Shown here piece after piece: positions 25,156 through 36,899 of a stretch of DNA of 64,000 nucleotides (positions within the stretch are counted from its first letter, which is position 1; every line of letters starts with the position of its first letter). The notes beneath the pieces are model-generated. The model searched no databases, had not been told where the DNA came from, and saw nothing but the letters and a program-made list of their open reading frames with translations. The stretch spans positions 23,184,116 to 23,248,115 of the forward strand of contig NC_080073.1 in assembly GCF_949987535.1 (NCBI RefSeq). Direction: 5' to 3'. The DNA comes from Balaenoptera acutorostrata. Taxonomy: Eukaryota > Chordata > Mammalia > Artiodactyla > Balaenopteridae. Both the position numbers and the translations under genes were made by a program.

Positions 25156-25454
25156 GGGGCTTCCCTGGTGGCGCAGTGGTTGAGAATCCGCCTGCCAATG
25201 CAGGGGACACGGGTTCGAGCCCTGGTCTGGGAAGATCCCACATGCCACGGAGCAACTAGGCCCGTGAGCCACAATTACTGAGCCTGCGCATCTGGAGCCT
25301 GTGCTCCGCAACAGGAGAGGCCACGATAGTGAGAGGCCCGCGCACCGCGATGAAGAGTGGCCCCCGCTTGCCACAACTGGAGAAAGCCCTCGCACAGAAA
25401 CGAAGACCCAACACAGCCATAAATAAATAAATAAATATTTAAAAAAAAAAAAAA
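25156..25454 (+). mobile_element. Young CHR-type tRNA-derived SINE, copy 1
   Basis: The tRNA-related head GGGGCTTCCCTGGTGG carries an A-box match at 25169-25179 (TGGCGCAGTGG) and a B-box match at 25212-25222 (GGTTCGAGCCC), the internal RNA polymerase III promoter. A unique body follows, then (AAATA)n and poly(A). Identical 14-base duplications AAAACTGGGCTGGA flank it at 25142-25155 and 25455-25468. It is nearly identical to the copies at 34295, 38104 and 43495. This SINE type is characteristic of cetaceans and relatives. Confidence 0.97.
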
Positions 25455-25468
25455 AAAACTGGGCTGGA

Positions 25469-27080
25469 ATGCCTGTTCTCACACCTGCCTGGGCAGAAAT
25501 TAACGATCCTCCCAGCTGATAAGAACTTTGGAGTGAAGCTAGATGACACGGTGTGAAAGGAAACCTTACAGATCACACTGTGAGGCAGAAGTGTCAGCTT
25601 ACTGGGGGCACACAAGAAATGGGAAATGACCTTAACAAGTCTGGAGCAACTTAGAAGACTATCCCAGGGTTTCTGGACTGAAAACTTGGACATGATTTTT
25701 TTCAGAATAATCTTAAAAATAAAAAGAAATGTAAAAAGAGGCAATTCAAGGCATTTATAAAAATGTGTCTGTCAATCAAGGAGATTCCCCTTTGGTACAA
25801 CATGAAGAGTCATTAAATAGATTCAAGACTACCCTTTGGATCTAGCACATAGGAAAGTACACATTCAAGAAATAAACTCATGCTGAGGGACTGTGAGATG
25901 GATGAAGTGGGCTTCTACAAACAAGGGATTTTTGTCCAGATGTTTCAGAGAATGAAGAGCAGTTGCAGATGTAGGGTAGAGAGAAAGAAACTCTAACATA
26001 TCAGAAAGCAAATGCTTATCTAAACTATGTGGATTCAGGTAGTCTGTGTGCATGTCTGGCCTTAGCAGGTGCTGTTCACTTCCTGAAAAGTTATGTGGAT
26101 CTTATGTGATTTGAGAGCTTCTTTTTCCTTCCCTACATTTTTTCTTGTTTGTAAAGCCATCCTACACCTACTCCTTTGGGGTGTATTTTATTGTTGACCG
26201 TTAATGGCTCAGTGACACAGTTTATTAACTTGATAAAACAGAATAGTGTGACTTTTGAAATAAATGTGAGGCCACTACTTGCAGCTGGGTCATTGGAGTT
26301 TCATGGAAGTTAAACATCATCTTTTGTCCAAGGCTGCAGACCTACATTTTTACTTATTAACCATCTTTTCAGGTTTGTCTCCCTGTTACTTGTGTTCCTT
26401 TAGACAGACTGGGAGGCTGCATGGGGATTCGGACTTACTGAGCCTGTCTTTCATTATGCTGAAAATAAGAATTGCAAGTCACCTTCTAGACGGGCCTTCC
26501 TTAGTTTTCGTTTGCAGCTAATAAACCAAATGAAGTCATTTCAGTGCTGAGAAGCTCATTTTCACCTGACAAGCTATCATTTGTCATTTATAATGGACAG
26601 AACCCAAGATACTAGAGGTTTTTGGCTTGTTTTCCTTTTCCGGCCTTTACCTTGGGTGTAGATGCAGACAGTTAATGAGCAGTAATTTCTGATTTCTAGG
26701 TGCTAGCCATCTCCCAGAAAGGACAAGAGAAAGTGTTTGAAAATATTCATTAAATGGCTTAAACTGAGTGTTCAGATTTTTTCCATTTATTTTATTGTTT
26801 AATTCATGTCCATGGATATGTTGTAGAGAGAGGAAACCTAAACTAAAATTAAGCTTCCAGTTCTAGAATCTGTTTCAGTCTCCAAAGAACGGATTTTCTC
26901 ACATTGAAGCTGAGTTGGTCAAAATAGGATGTTGTTACCAGTCGTGCTAGGAAATTATGGCTCACTCAACTCAGTATATGGAGGAAAGTTTATTTACAAA
27001 GAGATTGATAATGAGAGGGGGTGGGTAGCGGGTATGCAAACCATAAGGGAAAGTACAAGAGCCTGGGGCAAGTCTGAAAT
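25469..27080. other. Intronic stretch, no gene seen
   Basis: No exon and no repeat family that I can name. Base composition is unremarkable. Confidence 0.45.
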
Positions 27081-27084
27081 GAAG

Positions 27085-27305
27085 ACTTTCTCCACCTTTT
27101 GTGGAGGGACACAGCCACTCAAGACGACCTTGCTGGGAGGGACCTGGAGGAATAGAAACACCCCAACTTCCCTCTCCTCTTGCCAAGGCTTCCCGGATGG
27201 CAGCCAGGGAAAGGAGCCCATTGATGCAGCCCCTGGAGTCAGCCTTCCGGGACCCAGAGGAGCAGGGTGGGAGTGCAGACTTAGAGCACAGATAGGTCCC
27301 AAAGG
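27085..27305. repeat. Probable medium-age interspersed repeat fragment
   Basis: The GC-richer block contains GGGACCTGGAGGAATAG, GGCAGCCAGGGAAAGGAGCC, CCCTGGAGTCAGCCTTCC and GGGACCCAGAGGAGCAGGGTGG. It resembles a common old mammalian repeat (a parallel of '...cagagcagggtgga...'). The overlapping 112-132-residue open frames on both strands reflect its composition and not a gene. Family uncertain. Confidence 0.4.
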
Positions 27306-28925
27306 ACATCCTTTGATTGTCTGTTGAGTGTGTGCCTCAGGAGGTAGAGTGTTGCGAATCCTTTTGTAAAGGGAGTCTAACAACTTGAGAACTCCACTGA
27401 GGTCTGCAGAAGGTTAACCAGGGGTGGGAGATAATCAATGATTTAGACACTGAGGTACAAAGAGTTTGGTTAAATTTCATTCCTATCAGGCTGTGGGAGT
27501 GCTTTGCCAATGTAGTTTTTAATTTGCTCCAGACATGGTATTCAGACATTTGCTGAACAGCTAAATAAATATATCAAACTTCCACACACAACAGATTACA
27601 GTGAGGTCAGACAGTGATATCAGTAATTTTAAAATATTGTCTACAGCAGAGCTGTTTTTTGGTGACAGTGACATCTGATGCTGCTAGTAGATGTAGAATG
27701 AATTCTATAGATTTTCCTCTCCTCCTGATTTTAAATATTACCAGGTAACCGTCCTGCCCAGACATTTCAGAAGAGCCCTAATTCAAATGGGATATTGATT
27801 TTTAATAATTTCAGATATTTTAAATGGTACCTTTTTTGGAGTTTTTGTTGGTTTATGTGTTTTGCCTGAATTTAAAATTTTGATGCTAAAGAATATTACT
27901 TTCAATGACAGTTTTGGAATTTAAGATTCTGGGTGTAAGGTTTGGGGTTGGAGGTCATTTTACTGGGATGAATAAAGGGTGGGACTTCAGGAAATAAATT
28001 GGAAGCTTGTTCTTACAAAGAAATATGGCAGTAAACTGATTTTCCCAAATATACTGATGAGATCTGTTATGAAAAGAAACATATGTATGTGTTTTAAAAA
28101 TTATTTTACTTAAAAGAATTTTAGCATAAATTTTAGTGTATAATAAATAGCTTATAATTTATTGAGATCTTAGCTGGAAGCTTATATTTTTACTTTTCCC
28201 AGTCACATATTTTTCCATTAGGGGTTTTGATAAGAATCTTTGTCAACCCCTCGTTTTTCCAGAAAACTAAATGATCAGAGAGATTTGAACAGATGTATGG
28301 GGGCATCACAGAATCATTATATGCCACCTTCATCTTACATAGACTTGTTATTTACAGAAACAGTGGGTTTTGCGATTAACTAAATTTATGTTCATTTCTC
28401 TGTGGTGTGAAGTGTGAATCTGTGTGGTCCTAAGTTTTGGCTCTGTCTGCCTAGCTAATTTTTTTTCTTTAATTGATGTCAGTCACGTATAAAGGCAAAA
28501 AAATCACCCATAGAAACATTTTTTTCCTTTTCTGTAGGAACAGTTACCCTGTGGAGATTATTATGTTACAACAGTAGACAGATAGACATCCTGTTTATAG
28601 ATTAATAAATGGGTTCTTCACCAAGCTGCCAATTTTATGGGTGTTCTCTGTATTAACTCTCCAACTAATGATGATGGAGTATACATATTCACATTCATCA
28701 AGATGACATAAGTCTGAGATGATTGGACAAAATACTGCTCAGAAAGAATGTGCCAAAAAATATTCTTAATCTGCACCAATGTAGCTTCCATTACAACTAA
28801 AATATAGATATTGCATTATGAGCAATGAGTGTCCTGCCTTGAAAACAATTATCTGTTAAGCTGGGAAGGCAGTTTTGTAACCAAAATATTTCTTAACAAT
28901 TTTAATAGCTCATTTCTTAAGTGAG

Positions 28926-28967
28926 CTCTCTCTCTGTCTCTGTCTCTCGCTGTCTCTGTCTCTCTCT
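28926..28967 (+). repeat. (TC)n-rich microsatellite with TGTC units
   Basis: About 42 bases of CT/CTGT repeats, imperfect. Confidence 0.9.
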
Positions 28968-29752
28968 TTACTTAAGTCTTTTGAGGCTTCCAGTGAAAGC
29001 GTAGAACCAAAATCCCCTTGCTCTGTTTTTTCTTTTAGCTTCAAATGGCTCTGTGGCCAAATTACACATCATAGTAGTTTTTGCAAGAGCTATTTTAAAC
29101 ACAGGGCACTCAAAAAGAACCTTACATTTGCCATTCTAAATGCTCAAGTGGTTTTTGTAATCCTGGCAATGGTTCTGATTCTCAGTTCAAAAGGATTTGG
29201 AAAATGTCTCTGTAAAAAGATAAAAAACATGTCTGTGTGGTTCCCTTGAATCTCTGTGTTCTTCTCAGTCCTTTTAATTTCTTGTCTCCTGTACCTGCTT
29301 TTAATGCCAACCAGTATTTCCATCTTTAGATTTTACCTTCTCCTGAAAATCCTGTTAATAGTTGACTTTAACCACCACCACCATGTTTACTGACAACTGG
29401 GGAAGCATGTGTGTCCCACACTTTGGCTGGCCGAGGCATTCACGGTTGCTGTTCTTGATCATAAAAGCCTTCCAGTTTTGCAGATACTTGTAAATATAAC
29501 CTAAATAGTGCAATGATTGGCATCTTTGGGGAGAAGGACCCTAGATTCCTGTGTCACCTAACCACCCAATATACCAGCTCCTGAACAGTTTTCTTCACAG
29601 TTCTCTGGGGATCAAATTTTCCACCCTTTGACTCTTCTGCAAAAAATGACTAAAGTTGGGTATTCTAAGTTAGAACACAGATCCTCTGCTAAAGCTCTCA
29701 TAAGCTAGAATCCATACTATTTGACCAGATTATTTTTTTCATGAAGCACTGT

Positions 29753-29812
29753 ATAAGCCTGAATAGCTTATTCAGGCTTATATTGAATAAGCTTATTCAG
29801 GCTTATTGAATA
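29753..29812. repeat. Compound palindrome with internal tandem duplication
   Basis: ATAAGCCTGAATA at 29753-29765 is followed, after a three-base loop, by its exact reverse complement at 29769-29781. A second perfect palindrome, GAATAAGCTTATTC, occupies 29785-29798. The block is also a near-perfect tandem duplication, with a 25-base unit at 29765-29789 repeated as 23 bases at 29790-29812 (two bases lost). It looks like a local slippage or template-switch product and could extrude a hairpin. Confidence 0.93.
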
Positions 29813-30379
29813 GCCACTCACACAGAGTTACCATACTTCCCACTGGCCATTCCATGGTCTGATATTGAAAATCTGTATCAACAGTGATGTCTCTAATGGC
29901 ATAATTCTCCATTAGAATTTTCCTGATCATAAAAATAGAAATAATAGCTTTGGCAAAGGGATAAATTTCAACACATCAGAAAGGGGAAAAGGGGGGCTTC
30001 CCAGTCTGCAGAGAGGGGTCTTGTAAGGACATCTGTCCCAGTTCAGGAGGGACTCTGGGTTTTGGACTCACTCTTATAACATCATGACCCCTCCATAGTC
30101 CTATCTAAGTAGGGATTGCAAACCACAAACTCTGGACAACTCTTTTATCAGTAAACAGGGAACATTTTGGGTTGTAAAGAACCAAAACCATTGGTCCACA
30201 AAACTATAAAAGATATCTTACCTCTGGTCCATTTTAATTGAGCAGTGAGATTTGAAAACAAGAAATAGTTGGACACCAGAATATAGAACTCAGGACTGTG
30301 CCCTTGAAGCTTGGAAATAAAACTAAAATAGAACTGGGGCTCTTGATTAGTCACAGAAGTGACTGAAAGACAGTCAGAG

Positions 30380-30560
30380 GGAGTGGAAAGACCATGGACT
30401 TTGAAGTAAGACTGACTTGGTCCAAATCGTCACTCCACTGCTTAATATCTATGTGCCCTTGGACAATTACTTAAGCTCCTTGAGTCTCAGCTTACTTGCC
30501 AGGGAAGGTTGTAGTTCATCACTCTTAGCACCTAGGAAAATTAACATGCAATAAATGCTA
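30380..30560 (+). repeat. MIR SINE relic, plus orientation
   Basis: AGTGGAAAGACCATGGACTTTG, ACTGACTTGGTCCAAATCG, CTCCACTGCTTAATATCTATGTG and CTTAAGCTCCTTGAGTCTCAGC follow MIR order. Confidence 0.7.
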
Positions 30561-32040
30561 ATCCTCCATACCATTTTACTTATTCTAGTGAGGAGAAGAT
30601 TGCAGGATACACGTATGGTGAAGAATTCAGGAATAAGTAAATAGAACAAGGATGATTTAGACACATTTTCCTTGTTTCACCCTGGGTGGTCTCAGAGGTC
30701 AAGCTTAATGGAAACTTGGCTCTCCAACCAAATATTGCTCATCCATCAGATGTCATTTCCATGCTATCAGTTTTGGGATAGCAGATAGATATTCCAAAGT
30801 TGGAATAAAATGGTTGGGTGTTTATCTTGATTAATTAAAAATCCTGAAATGTTGTTTGGGATTAAGAGTGATGTTTAAGATATTTCCTTTAAATTCTGAG
30901 CTTTTCAGGTTGGATTGTTTACTCACTAAAAGTATTTCTTCCTTGGAAGAAACTAAAAGGGCAGAGTGGCCAAGTGTTTTTCAAGAAATACTGTTGTTCT
31001 CATGTCATTTGTAAATCTGGACATCATTTGCTTTAACCCAAGGATCCTAGGGCTTGATTTCATACAAAAGAAAATAATTTCAAACTTCAAGAATAAACTG
31101 AAAGTAGAAAAGAAAGCTGTAGAAGCTTACTCAGATTTCAGCAAAAGGCAAATCTGGTCCCAAGTGGACTGATCTGTCGGCTTATTTGTAAGATTACAGC
31201 AAATCCCAAGATTGAATGCCTCACCTGAATCACTTCCTTATTGACTGAATCCATTTAGACTCCCCTCTAATTTAGCAGAGTGTTTTTATTAAAGCCAGGC
31301 GTACAAACATCAATTATCCAAGCTGCATCTAATTTCCTTCACCATTTATTTTCCTTCGTTGGCCACCAATGGATTAGAAGACATGATTAGAATTCAGCAG
31401 GAAAATAAAAACAACAACAAAAAAGAGAAAAACAGTTCCACAAAAACAGATGCTTAAATAAGAGCAACAACTTTCAGAATTAAAATAACTTGTGATTAAA
31501 AGAAAGTCCTTATCTTGCCTAATGTAAACATGCTTGCTTGATTTTCATCAGCAGTGCCTACTGCACTGGGACTAAATTAGCAACCTGAACTGGAAGAAGC
31601 AAACAAAACCCAGTAGTTGCACTTACTATGCTTAATGTATACACTACGGTGTGTTTTAAATGCAGTATAGTACTTAACTATTTGCAATAATCGTTGCAAA
31701 ATGGCAGGCTTATTGCTAAGTCTTTCTATTTGTTCATTTCCAGCCAGTGTCAGGGAGAGAAAAAGAAGAAAGCAAAGGCATTCAAGTCATTTTATGAACT
31801 TGTTAAAGGTACAGGTTTGTTCCAAAGGAATGATATTAATGTTGGAATGGACACATTTATTTAATCAGCCATTGCTACAGCCTAGGTACATTAATGCTGT
31901 TGGTGAGAGCGAGAAAATGGTCCAACAAAGGAAGAGAACTTAAGATCTGAAAACCCACTATCAAAGAAATATCAAATGATGCAAAGGAGGAGTGATGGTT
32001 GCACTGAATTTGAGGATAGACATCAGTCAAATTGTGTCGG
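30561..32040. other. Intronic stretch, no gene seen; part looks conserved-like
   Basis: No exon. The part 31290-31560 is free of recognisable repeats and contains GGCCACCAATGG and several TGATTAG/ATTAGA-type words, a composition typical of conserved non-coding elements. That is a guess without alignment. The frames at 30966-31172 and 31701-31943 show no recognised product. Confidence 0.35.
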
Positions 32041-32043
32041 TGT

Positions 32044-32249
32044 CAAGGGGTGGCAAACTATGGCCCATGGGCCAAATCTGGCCTCCCACTTGTTTATGTG
32101 AATAAAGTTTTATTGAAACACAGTCTGCTTATTCATTTACATATTGTCTGTGACTGCTTTAATGTTGCAACAGCAGAGTTGAGTAGCTGGAACAGAGACT
32201 GGCCCTCAAAGCCGACTAGCCCTTAACAGAACAAGTTTGCTAACCCCTC
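32044..32249. mobile_element. Non-autonomous hAT-type DNA transposon (MER group)
   Basis: Short terminal inverted repeats are visible: AGGGGTGGCAAAC at 32046-32058 and GTTTGCTAACCCCT at 32235-32248. The interior reads GGCCAAATCTGGCC, AATAAAGTTTTATTGAAACACAG and CAACAGCAGAGTTGAGTAGC, a widespread mammalian element about 200 bases long. Related copies in the opposite orientation are at 53485 and 55180. The exact subfamily name is not certain. Confidence 0.75.
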
Positions 32250-32309
32250 ATGTATGTCAGCAGTGCCCCTACGATCACCCAGCTGTTCCAGACAGCCCTG
32301 CGTGTGGTA

Positions 32310-32465
32310 TGGTAAAACAAACCCTGGTTGAAACTATGACTCCTTAATAGCTAAGAAACCCTGAACTCTCAGAGCCTCAGTCTATCCATGAAATAGAGGT
32401 TATAAAACCTATCTTATAAACTTAATGTGAGTGTACTGCGGATGATGCTGAATAAATGATAGTTT
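32310..32465 (+). repeat. MIR SINE relic, plus orientation
   Basis: AAACCCTGAACTCTCAGAGCC, CTCAGTCTATCCATGAAATAG and GGATGATGCTGAATAAATGA segments follow MIR order. Diverged. Confidence 0.55.
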
Positions 32466-32559
32466 CCTTGCCAGCTGCCCTGAAGTCTTTATAGGTGTCT
32501 AGAAATCAAAGGCTTTTCAATCCCCTACTCATGGAGTTTGCTCTGTAAGACTGATTTGG

Positions 32560-33030
32560 TTCCTGCTGCTGTGGTCCATCTCATTTTCCACCACTTCACT
32601 TTGCAAGCCCCAGCCTCCCGTTACTCCTCCAGGTTCAGTTCAGTTTCTCAAAGGCACCAAGTTCTCTTCTGCCCCCTTGACCTTTGCCCATGGTGTTCTC
32701 TTGTCTCAAAGTACTTACTCTTCATTCCTCTCATACTCTACCTGGCCTCTTCCAGACTGTCCTTCAGATCCTATGCTAAATGTCACTGCCTACACGAGGC
32801 CCTCCCTGACCACCCAGTGTAACATGAGTCCTGTCCTATGATCTCAAAATACCCAAAGTCTCCCTCCCCTTCATAACTGATATCACAGTTTACGATTTCA
32901 GATATGGATACAGAACATTTTTTGATCTGTTTTAGAAAAATCTTTCTTGTCAGCCTAGCTACTGGACCACACTCAATGGTTAAAAGAGTGCCTAGCACAG
33001 AGTAGGCTTTCAAGAATATATTGTTTCCTT
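32560..33030 (+). mobile_element. L2 LINE 3'-end fragment
   Basis: The text follows the L2 3' region: CTTTGCCCATGGTGTTCTC, TCAGATCCTATGCTAAATGTCACTGCC, GAGGCCCTCCCTGACCACCC, then further on AGAGTGCCTAGCACAGAGTAGG. It is ancient (shared by all mammals) and non-coding. The 94-residue frame at 32538-32822 is a repeat artefact. Confidence 0.85.
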
Positions 33031-33109
33031 CAGCAATCTGTCAATATTTGCCTGTCATTAAAAGGAGTCAGGATAACCTTAAAGAGAAAAAAGAAAAAAA
33101 AAAAAACAC

Positions 33110-33310
33110 TAAAGTTTTGATTCTGATGACATACTAGCTGCATAATTTGGTACAAGTCATTTTTACCTCTCTGAGCCTCACTTTTCTCATCTGTAAAATG
33201 GGATAGGTGTTACCTACCTCACAAGTTTACGGCAGAATCCGCTCTGGTAATGAATGAGAAAATACTAAGCAAAGTACGTATTGTGGGACCTCAGTAGGTT
33301 TGCTGGCTCC
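33110..33310 (+). repeat. MIR SINE relic
   Basis: CTGAGCCTCACTTTTCTCATCTG, TAAAATGGGATAGGTGTTACC and AATACTAAGCAAAGTACG form the MIR core and tail. Confidence 0.8.
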
Positions 33311-33349
33311 AAAAGATATTTGATGGTAAAGCTGTAGCCCCAGTGATTC

Positions 33350-33530
33350 TCCAGATCTTTGGTACTCTCAGTTTTCTTATCTGTAAAATGGGGATAAAAA
33401 TTATATCCATCTCGTATACTACTTATGTGTTAAATGTGTTAATATATGTAAAAAAGAATACTGCCAACCACCTGATAGATACCTAGTAAACATAGCTATT
33501 GTTGTATTTGTGATTATTGTTAATCTTTCA
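33350..33530 (+). repeat. MIR SINE relic, second adjacent copy
   Basis: CTCAGTTTTCTTATCTGTAAAATGGGG, followed by AATACTGCCAACCACCTGATAG and AGTAAACATAGCTATTGTTG, is a second MIR in the same orientation within 250 bases of the first. Confidence 0.75.
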
Positions 33531-34282
33531 ATTCTTAAAGATTATGAACACTTTTCTGGGGAAAGTGCACATTCTAACAAAATGTTGTAAATAGTCGCAA
33601 AGAGTTCACAATTCCCCTGTGCTATCTCTATATGCTGTAAGTTACCCTTTGCCATTATCTGCCTTTGAGGCCAAATTCTAAAGAAGCAGCTTAGTCAGAG
33701 GACTTACCTAAAATTATGTCCCAAAATTGTGTGTGTGTGAACTTATCTGACTGAGCTTCCCTAACGTTCATTAGATTCTGAAAAGGATCACGTTCCCCAA
33801 AAAAGGTTTTAGGTGGGATTTTTCTTTGTTCATTTTGGGTTGAGAGGAGCTTGATAAATACCAAAGGCTGTAGCTTTTCTTCTTTGGAAGTTCATTCTTT
33901 ACTTTTAATTGTGGACTGACATCTGCAGCCAGAGTGTATTTTGCAAAGCCAAATACATGCAGACATTTGAAAAACCTGCATTTGGACTGCCCGACCACCT
34001 GCACAGCTGCCAACAGCTGCCACCACAGACCCCTCCTTGGGAGTAGCTGTCTGGGGTCCAGGGACCTGTGCAGTGGATCTGGCACCATAACTGCCTTGCT
34101 AGATGATCTTTCCTTTTGTGTAACAGTAAATAGCAACCCTTGTAATCCTCAGCCGAGAATGTAGAAAAGCCTGCTCCTGAAAGCACCTAGGAATCTTCTG
34201 GGAGAGCTTCGGATTCGTAAATAGACCTAGCACTGACTTTTTAAAAACATGCCCTTTGCCAGGGGGGAAGAAAAAGACTATT
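33531..34282. other. Intronic stretch, no gene seen
   Basis: No exon or named repeat. The overlapping frames at 33771-34186 are on opposite strands and lack recognisable domains. Confidence 0.45.
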
Positions 34283-34294
34283 AAAAAGTTTCTA

Positions 34295-34599
34295 GGGCTT
34301 CCCTGGTGGCGCAGTGGTTGAGAGTCTGCCTGCCAATGCAGGGGACGCGGGTTCGAGCCCTGGTCTGGGAAGATCCCACGTGCCGCGGAGCGGCTGAGCC
34401 CGTGAGCCACAATTACTGAGCCTGCGCGTCTGGAGCCTGTGCTCCGCGACAAGAGAGGCCGCGATAGTGAGAGGCCCGCGCACCGCGATGAAGAGTGGCC
34501 CCCGCTTGCCACAACTAGAGAAAGCCCTCGCACAGAAACGAAGACCCAACACAGCCATAAATAAATAAATAAATAAAGACTTTCTCTATTAAAAAAAAA
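34295..34599 (+). mobile_element. Young CHR-type tRNA-derived SINE, copy 2
   Basis: Same layout as the copy at 25156: tRNA-like head with GCGCAGTGG and GGTTCGAGCCC, body ending CACAGCCATAAATAAATAA. Here a short non-A segment, GACTTTCTCTATT (34578-34590), lies between the (AAAT)n part and the poly(A). Twelve-base duplications AAAAAGTTTCTA flank it at 34283-34294 and 34600-34611. The long frames on the minus strand (34099-34558) are antisense SINE sequence. Confidence 0.96.
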
Positions 34600-34611
34600 A
34601 AAAAGTTTCTA

Positions 34612-35056
34612 TTGGTATTGTCATGGAGCAGCAATTAGGGGTTGTAATAATAAATGAACACGTGAGGCACACGTTGAAAATTTGACATGCTTTATAAATG
34701 CCAAGTCATAATAATGATGTCACAAGGCTTTCATTTTCAAACTGTCTTAATTTCATTCTCAGTTTGAGATTGCAGATTACTGTAGTTAATTATTGGGCCA
34801 GAGTGAAACCTTAAATCAGATTTCCATTAAAGTGCGTGACTGCAGCAAATTACTTTGCAGGAGGAGAGAATGGCATTGTCTCTGGCGGTGTGGGGTCTTC
34901 CCATCACTCCTGGTGGTGATTTCCTCTTGGTGCTCCGTGATACGCCACATGTCCTAAATGATCCCATGTCCCTGAGCTACACAGCGTGTGTACTTCTGTG
35001 TCTTGCTGCTCTTGTAAAAATTCTAACTTCTTTGTTAGTATCACTCAGACTCTTTT

Positions 35057-35091
<35 letters not shown>

Positions 35092-35430
35092 ACATTCTCT
35101 CATGCTGCCTCTCTCACTGCTGGTCTTTCTCACTCTCATGCTCTCACATGGTTGCTCTATATTTCTCATCTCATGTTTGCTCATGCATTCACTCCTCTCT
35201 CTGTCCCTGTCTCCTTTTCCCATCACTCCCCCTCTATCCCTGAGGGAGGTTTTCAAAGCTTGTCTTCACCCAGCTCTGGGAAAGGAAGGAATAAGCCAAA
35301 AGAACCAAGTTCCCATCCCTGGCCTCTAGTGCCTGCCACTCTTTACCTCACCTGGATTTTCTCAGGTTACTTCCCCATTCAGCCTGTAGGTCCTGAATGA
35401 ACTAAGTTGGGTGACAGCTCTGCCTTCATC
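34612..35430. other. Intronic stretch with a pyrimidine-rich block
   Basis: The part 34650-34860 is repeat-free and resembles conserved non-coding DNA (it includes AATGATGTCAC and TAGTTAATTATTG). It is followed by a TC-rich region at 35040-35240. The 181-residue frame at 34855-35400 is a low-complexity artefact of that region (leucine/serine runs) and has no recognisable domain. Confidence 0.4.
35061..35088 (+). repeat. (CT)14 microsatellite
   Basis: Perfect CT repeat embedded in a 200-base TC-rich region. Confidence 0.95.
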
Positions 35431-35439
35431 CTGGCTGCC

Positions 35440-35730
35440 CTCTTTTACCTAAGTTCCTGCTCGCTCTTTCTCTTTGTCAACTGGAACATCACTTCTTCCA
35501 AAACGCCCCTCTCGCTACAGCAGTCTGTACCACTGGTGGTGCCCTGGTCTTAGCTCCGTGAGACTAAGGAGCCAGGATTGTAATTGCCAGTTTGCTGGTC
35601 TGCCTTGAACTAGTCTTTGAACTCTTTGAGGGCAGTGATGACCTCTTATTCATCTCCATATCCCAAGCACTTAACTCTGTGCCTGGTTTGGGAGATGGCC
35701 ATTAAGTGTCTATTGAAATTAATTTAATCC
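35440..35730 (+). mobile_element. L2 LINE 3'-end relic
   Basis: TTTGAACTCTTTGAGGGCAGTG, CCATATCCCAAGCACTTAACTC, CTGTGCCTGGTTTGGGAGATGG and CATTAAGTGTCTATTGAAATTAA follow the L2 3' terminus. Old and non-coding. Confidence 0.7.
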
Positions 35731-36890
35731 ATTCACTCTTGAAACCATTATTTATTAGGTGATTACACTATGTCATGGATTGTGCTAGCTGCTTATAAAA
35801 AACTCCTGTTGTAGAGGAGCACAAAGGTGACCCACCCAGGGTGTTGTATCTTGGGCATGGGGATACAGGGTGAGAGGTGAATATACTACATTGGAGAACA
35901 GTTGTCCTTTTTTCAGCACACCTAACAAAGCCACCTGTTCATCCACCATTGGAAAAGAGGGCTTTTCCTTGGGTTCAGTACCAGTTGAAGTGGTTGGCTC
36001 ACTTTTAGGTACACGTTGTTGTATGAAGAGTATCTGTATTGGTCAGATGCTCGTTAAACACGATGAGATACTGACATGGAAGACTCATGGGAACTGATAC
36101 TAAACGAGGCAATACCAGAATCACAGCTCATATCTGACACTTGCTCCAGGGTATACATCTACTGAGAAGCATTGGATCACAGGGTCAGGGGCATCTTCCT
36201 GCCTCTTGTGCCTCACTCCTGCCTATGTGGATGACTTCACATATGCTTGCTGTGTGTGGTGTGCCTACTCTATAGAACAGTCATACTGTTGTAGATGGAT
36301 TAAATAGAATAATTCACCCTAACTTGACGACACAGGAAAGCTTCACTGAGAAGTTGTTGACATCTGAACTCACCCCTAAGGAATGTGCAGGTTGCACCAT
36401 GGCAGAGGTATAGAGGAGCCACTATGTACTTTACTAGAAAGCTTAGTTCTTCTACAAAAACTGAATGAGCCTCAGCTCTTTCTGAGTTTCTCTCTTGGAC
36501 CCTGTGGAGTCATTATTGCTCTTGAGTGGTTTTTGTCTTCCATTTTTCTGGCAAGCTCCTCTCCATCCCACAGCTATTTGAAAACTACTGCTGTACCAGG
36601 CCTCAATACTAACAGCATTTAATAGCCATCATTAGAAAGCAAGCTTCTGCTTACCAGTCAGCCTGCTGTGAATGGTAATGGGAGATTTCTTTTTTGGGAG
36701 TAGCTCCAGTGTCTAATTGGTTTGGAAAATATTGCTCATCTATTTTATTCTTAAAACATTACCTTTTTACTGAACTTCAATAAGTTTGTGTTTCTGTTAT
36801 ATTCAAATTCAACATAGCTGCAGTCTGCTGAAAGGTTTTCTTCTTATACTTGCTGTCTAGGTAACCTGTCCACTTTCACCATTGCTTGTT
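35731..36890. other. Intronic stretch, no gene seen
   Basis: The first 120 bases (ACCATTATTTATTAGGTGATTAC...) may be further L2-type debris. No exon and no other nameable repeat. Confidence 0.4.
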
Positions 36891-36899
36891 GAAATAAAT

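Larger units (their letters stand above)
27306..30370. other. Intronic stretch, no gene seen
   Basis: AT-rich, with no exon. It holds a pyrimidine microsatellite (28926-28967) and a compound palindrome (29753-29812), listed separately. Confidence 0.5.

Noticed and set aside
25211..25222. Possible tRNA gene (B-box match)
   Set aside because: The tRNA-like head belongs to the CHR SINE. It lacks a complete cloverleaf and is followed by SINE body and poly(A).
26929..27383. Overlapping 112-132-residue frames on both strands
   Set aside because: They coincide with a GC-richer block that resembles an old interspersed repeat. Frames on both strands of the same DNA argue for composition, not coding.
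34099..34558. Open frames of 88-144 residues on the minus strand
   Set aside because: They are the antisense reading of the CHR SINE. The same peptide pattern (GHSSSRCAGLSLS...) recurs at the SINEs near 25.2, 38.2 and 43.6 kb, so it is a repeat by-product and not a gene family.
34855..35400. 181-residue open frame
   Set aside because: The middle is low-complexity leucine/serine from the (CT)n tract. There is no domain, splice context or related frame elsewhere.
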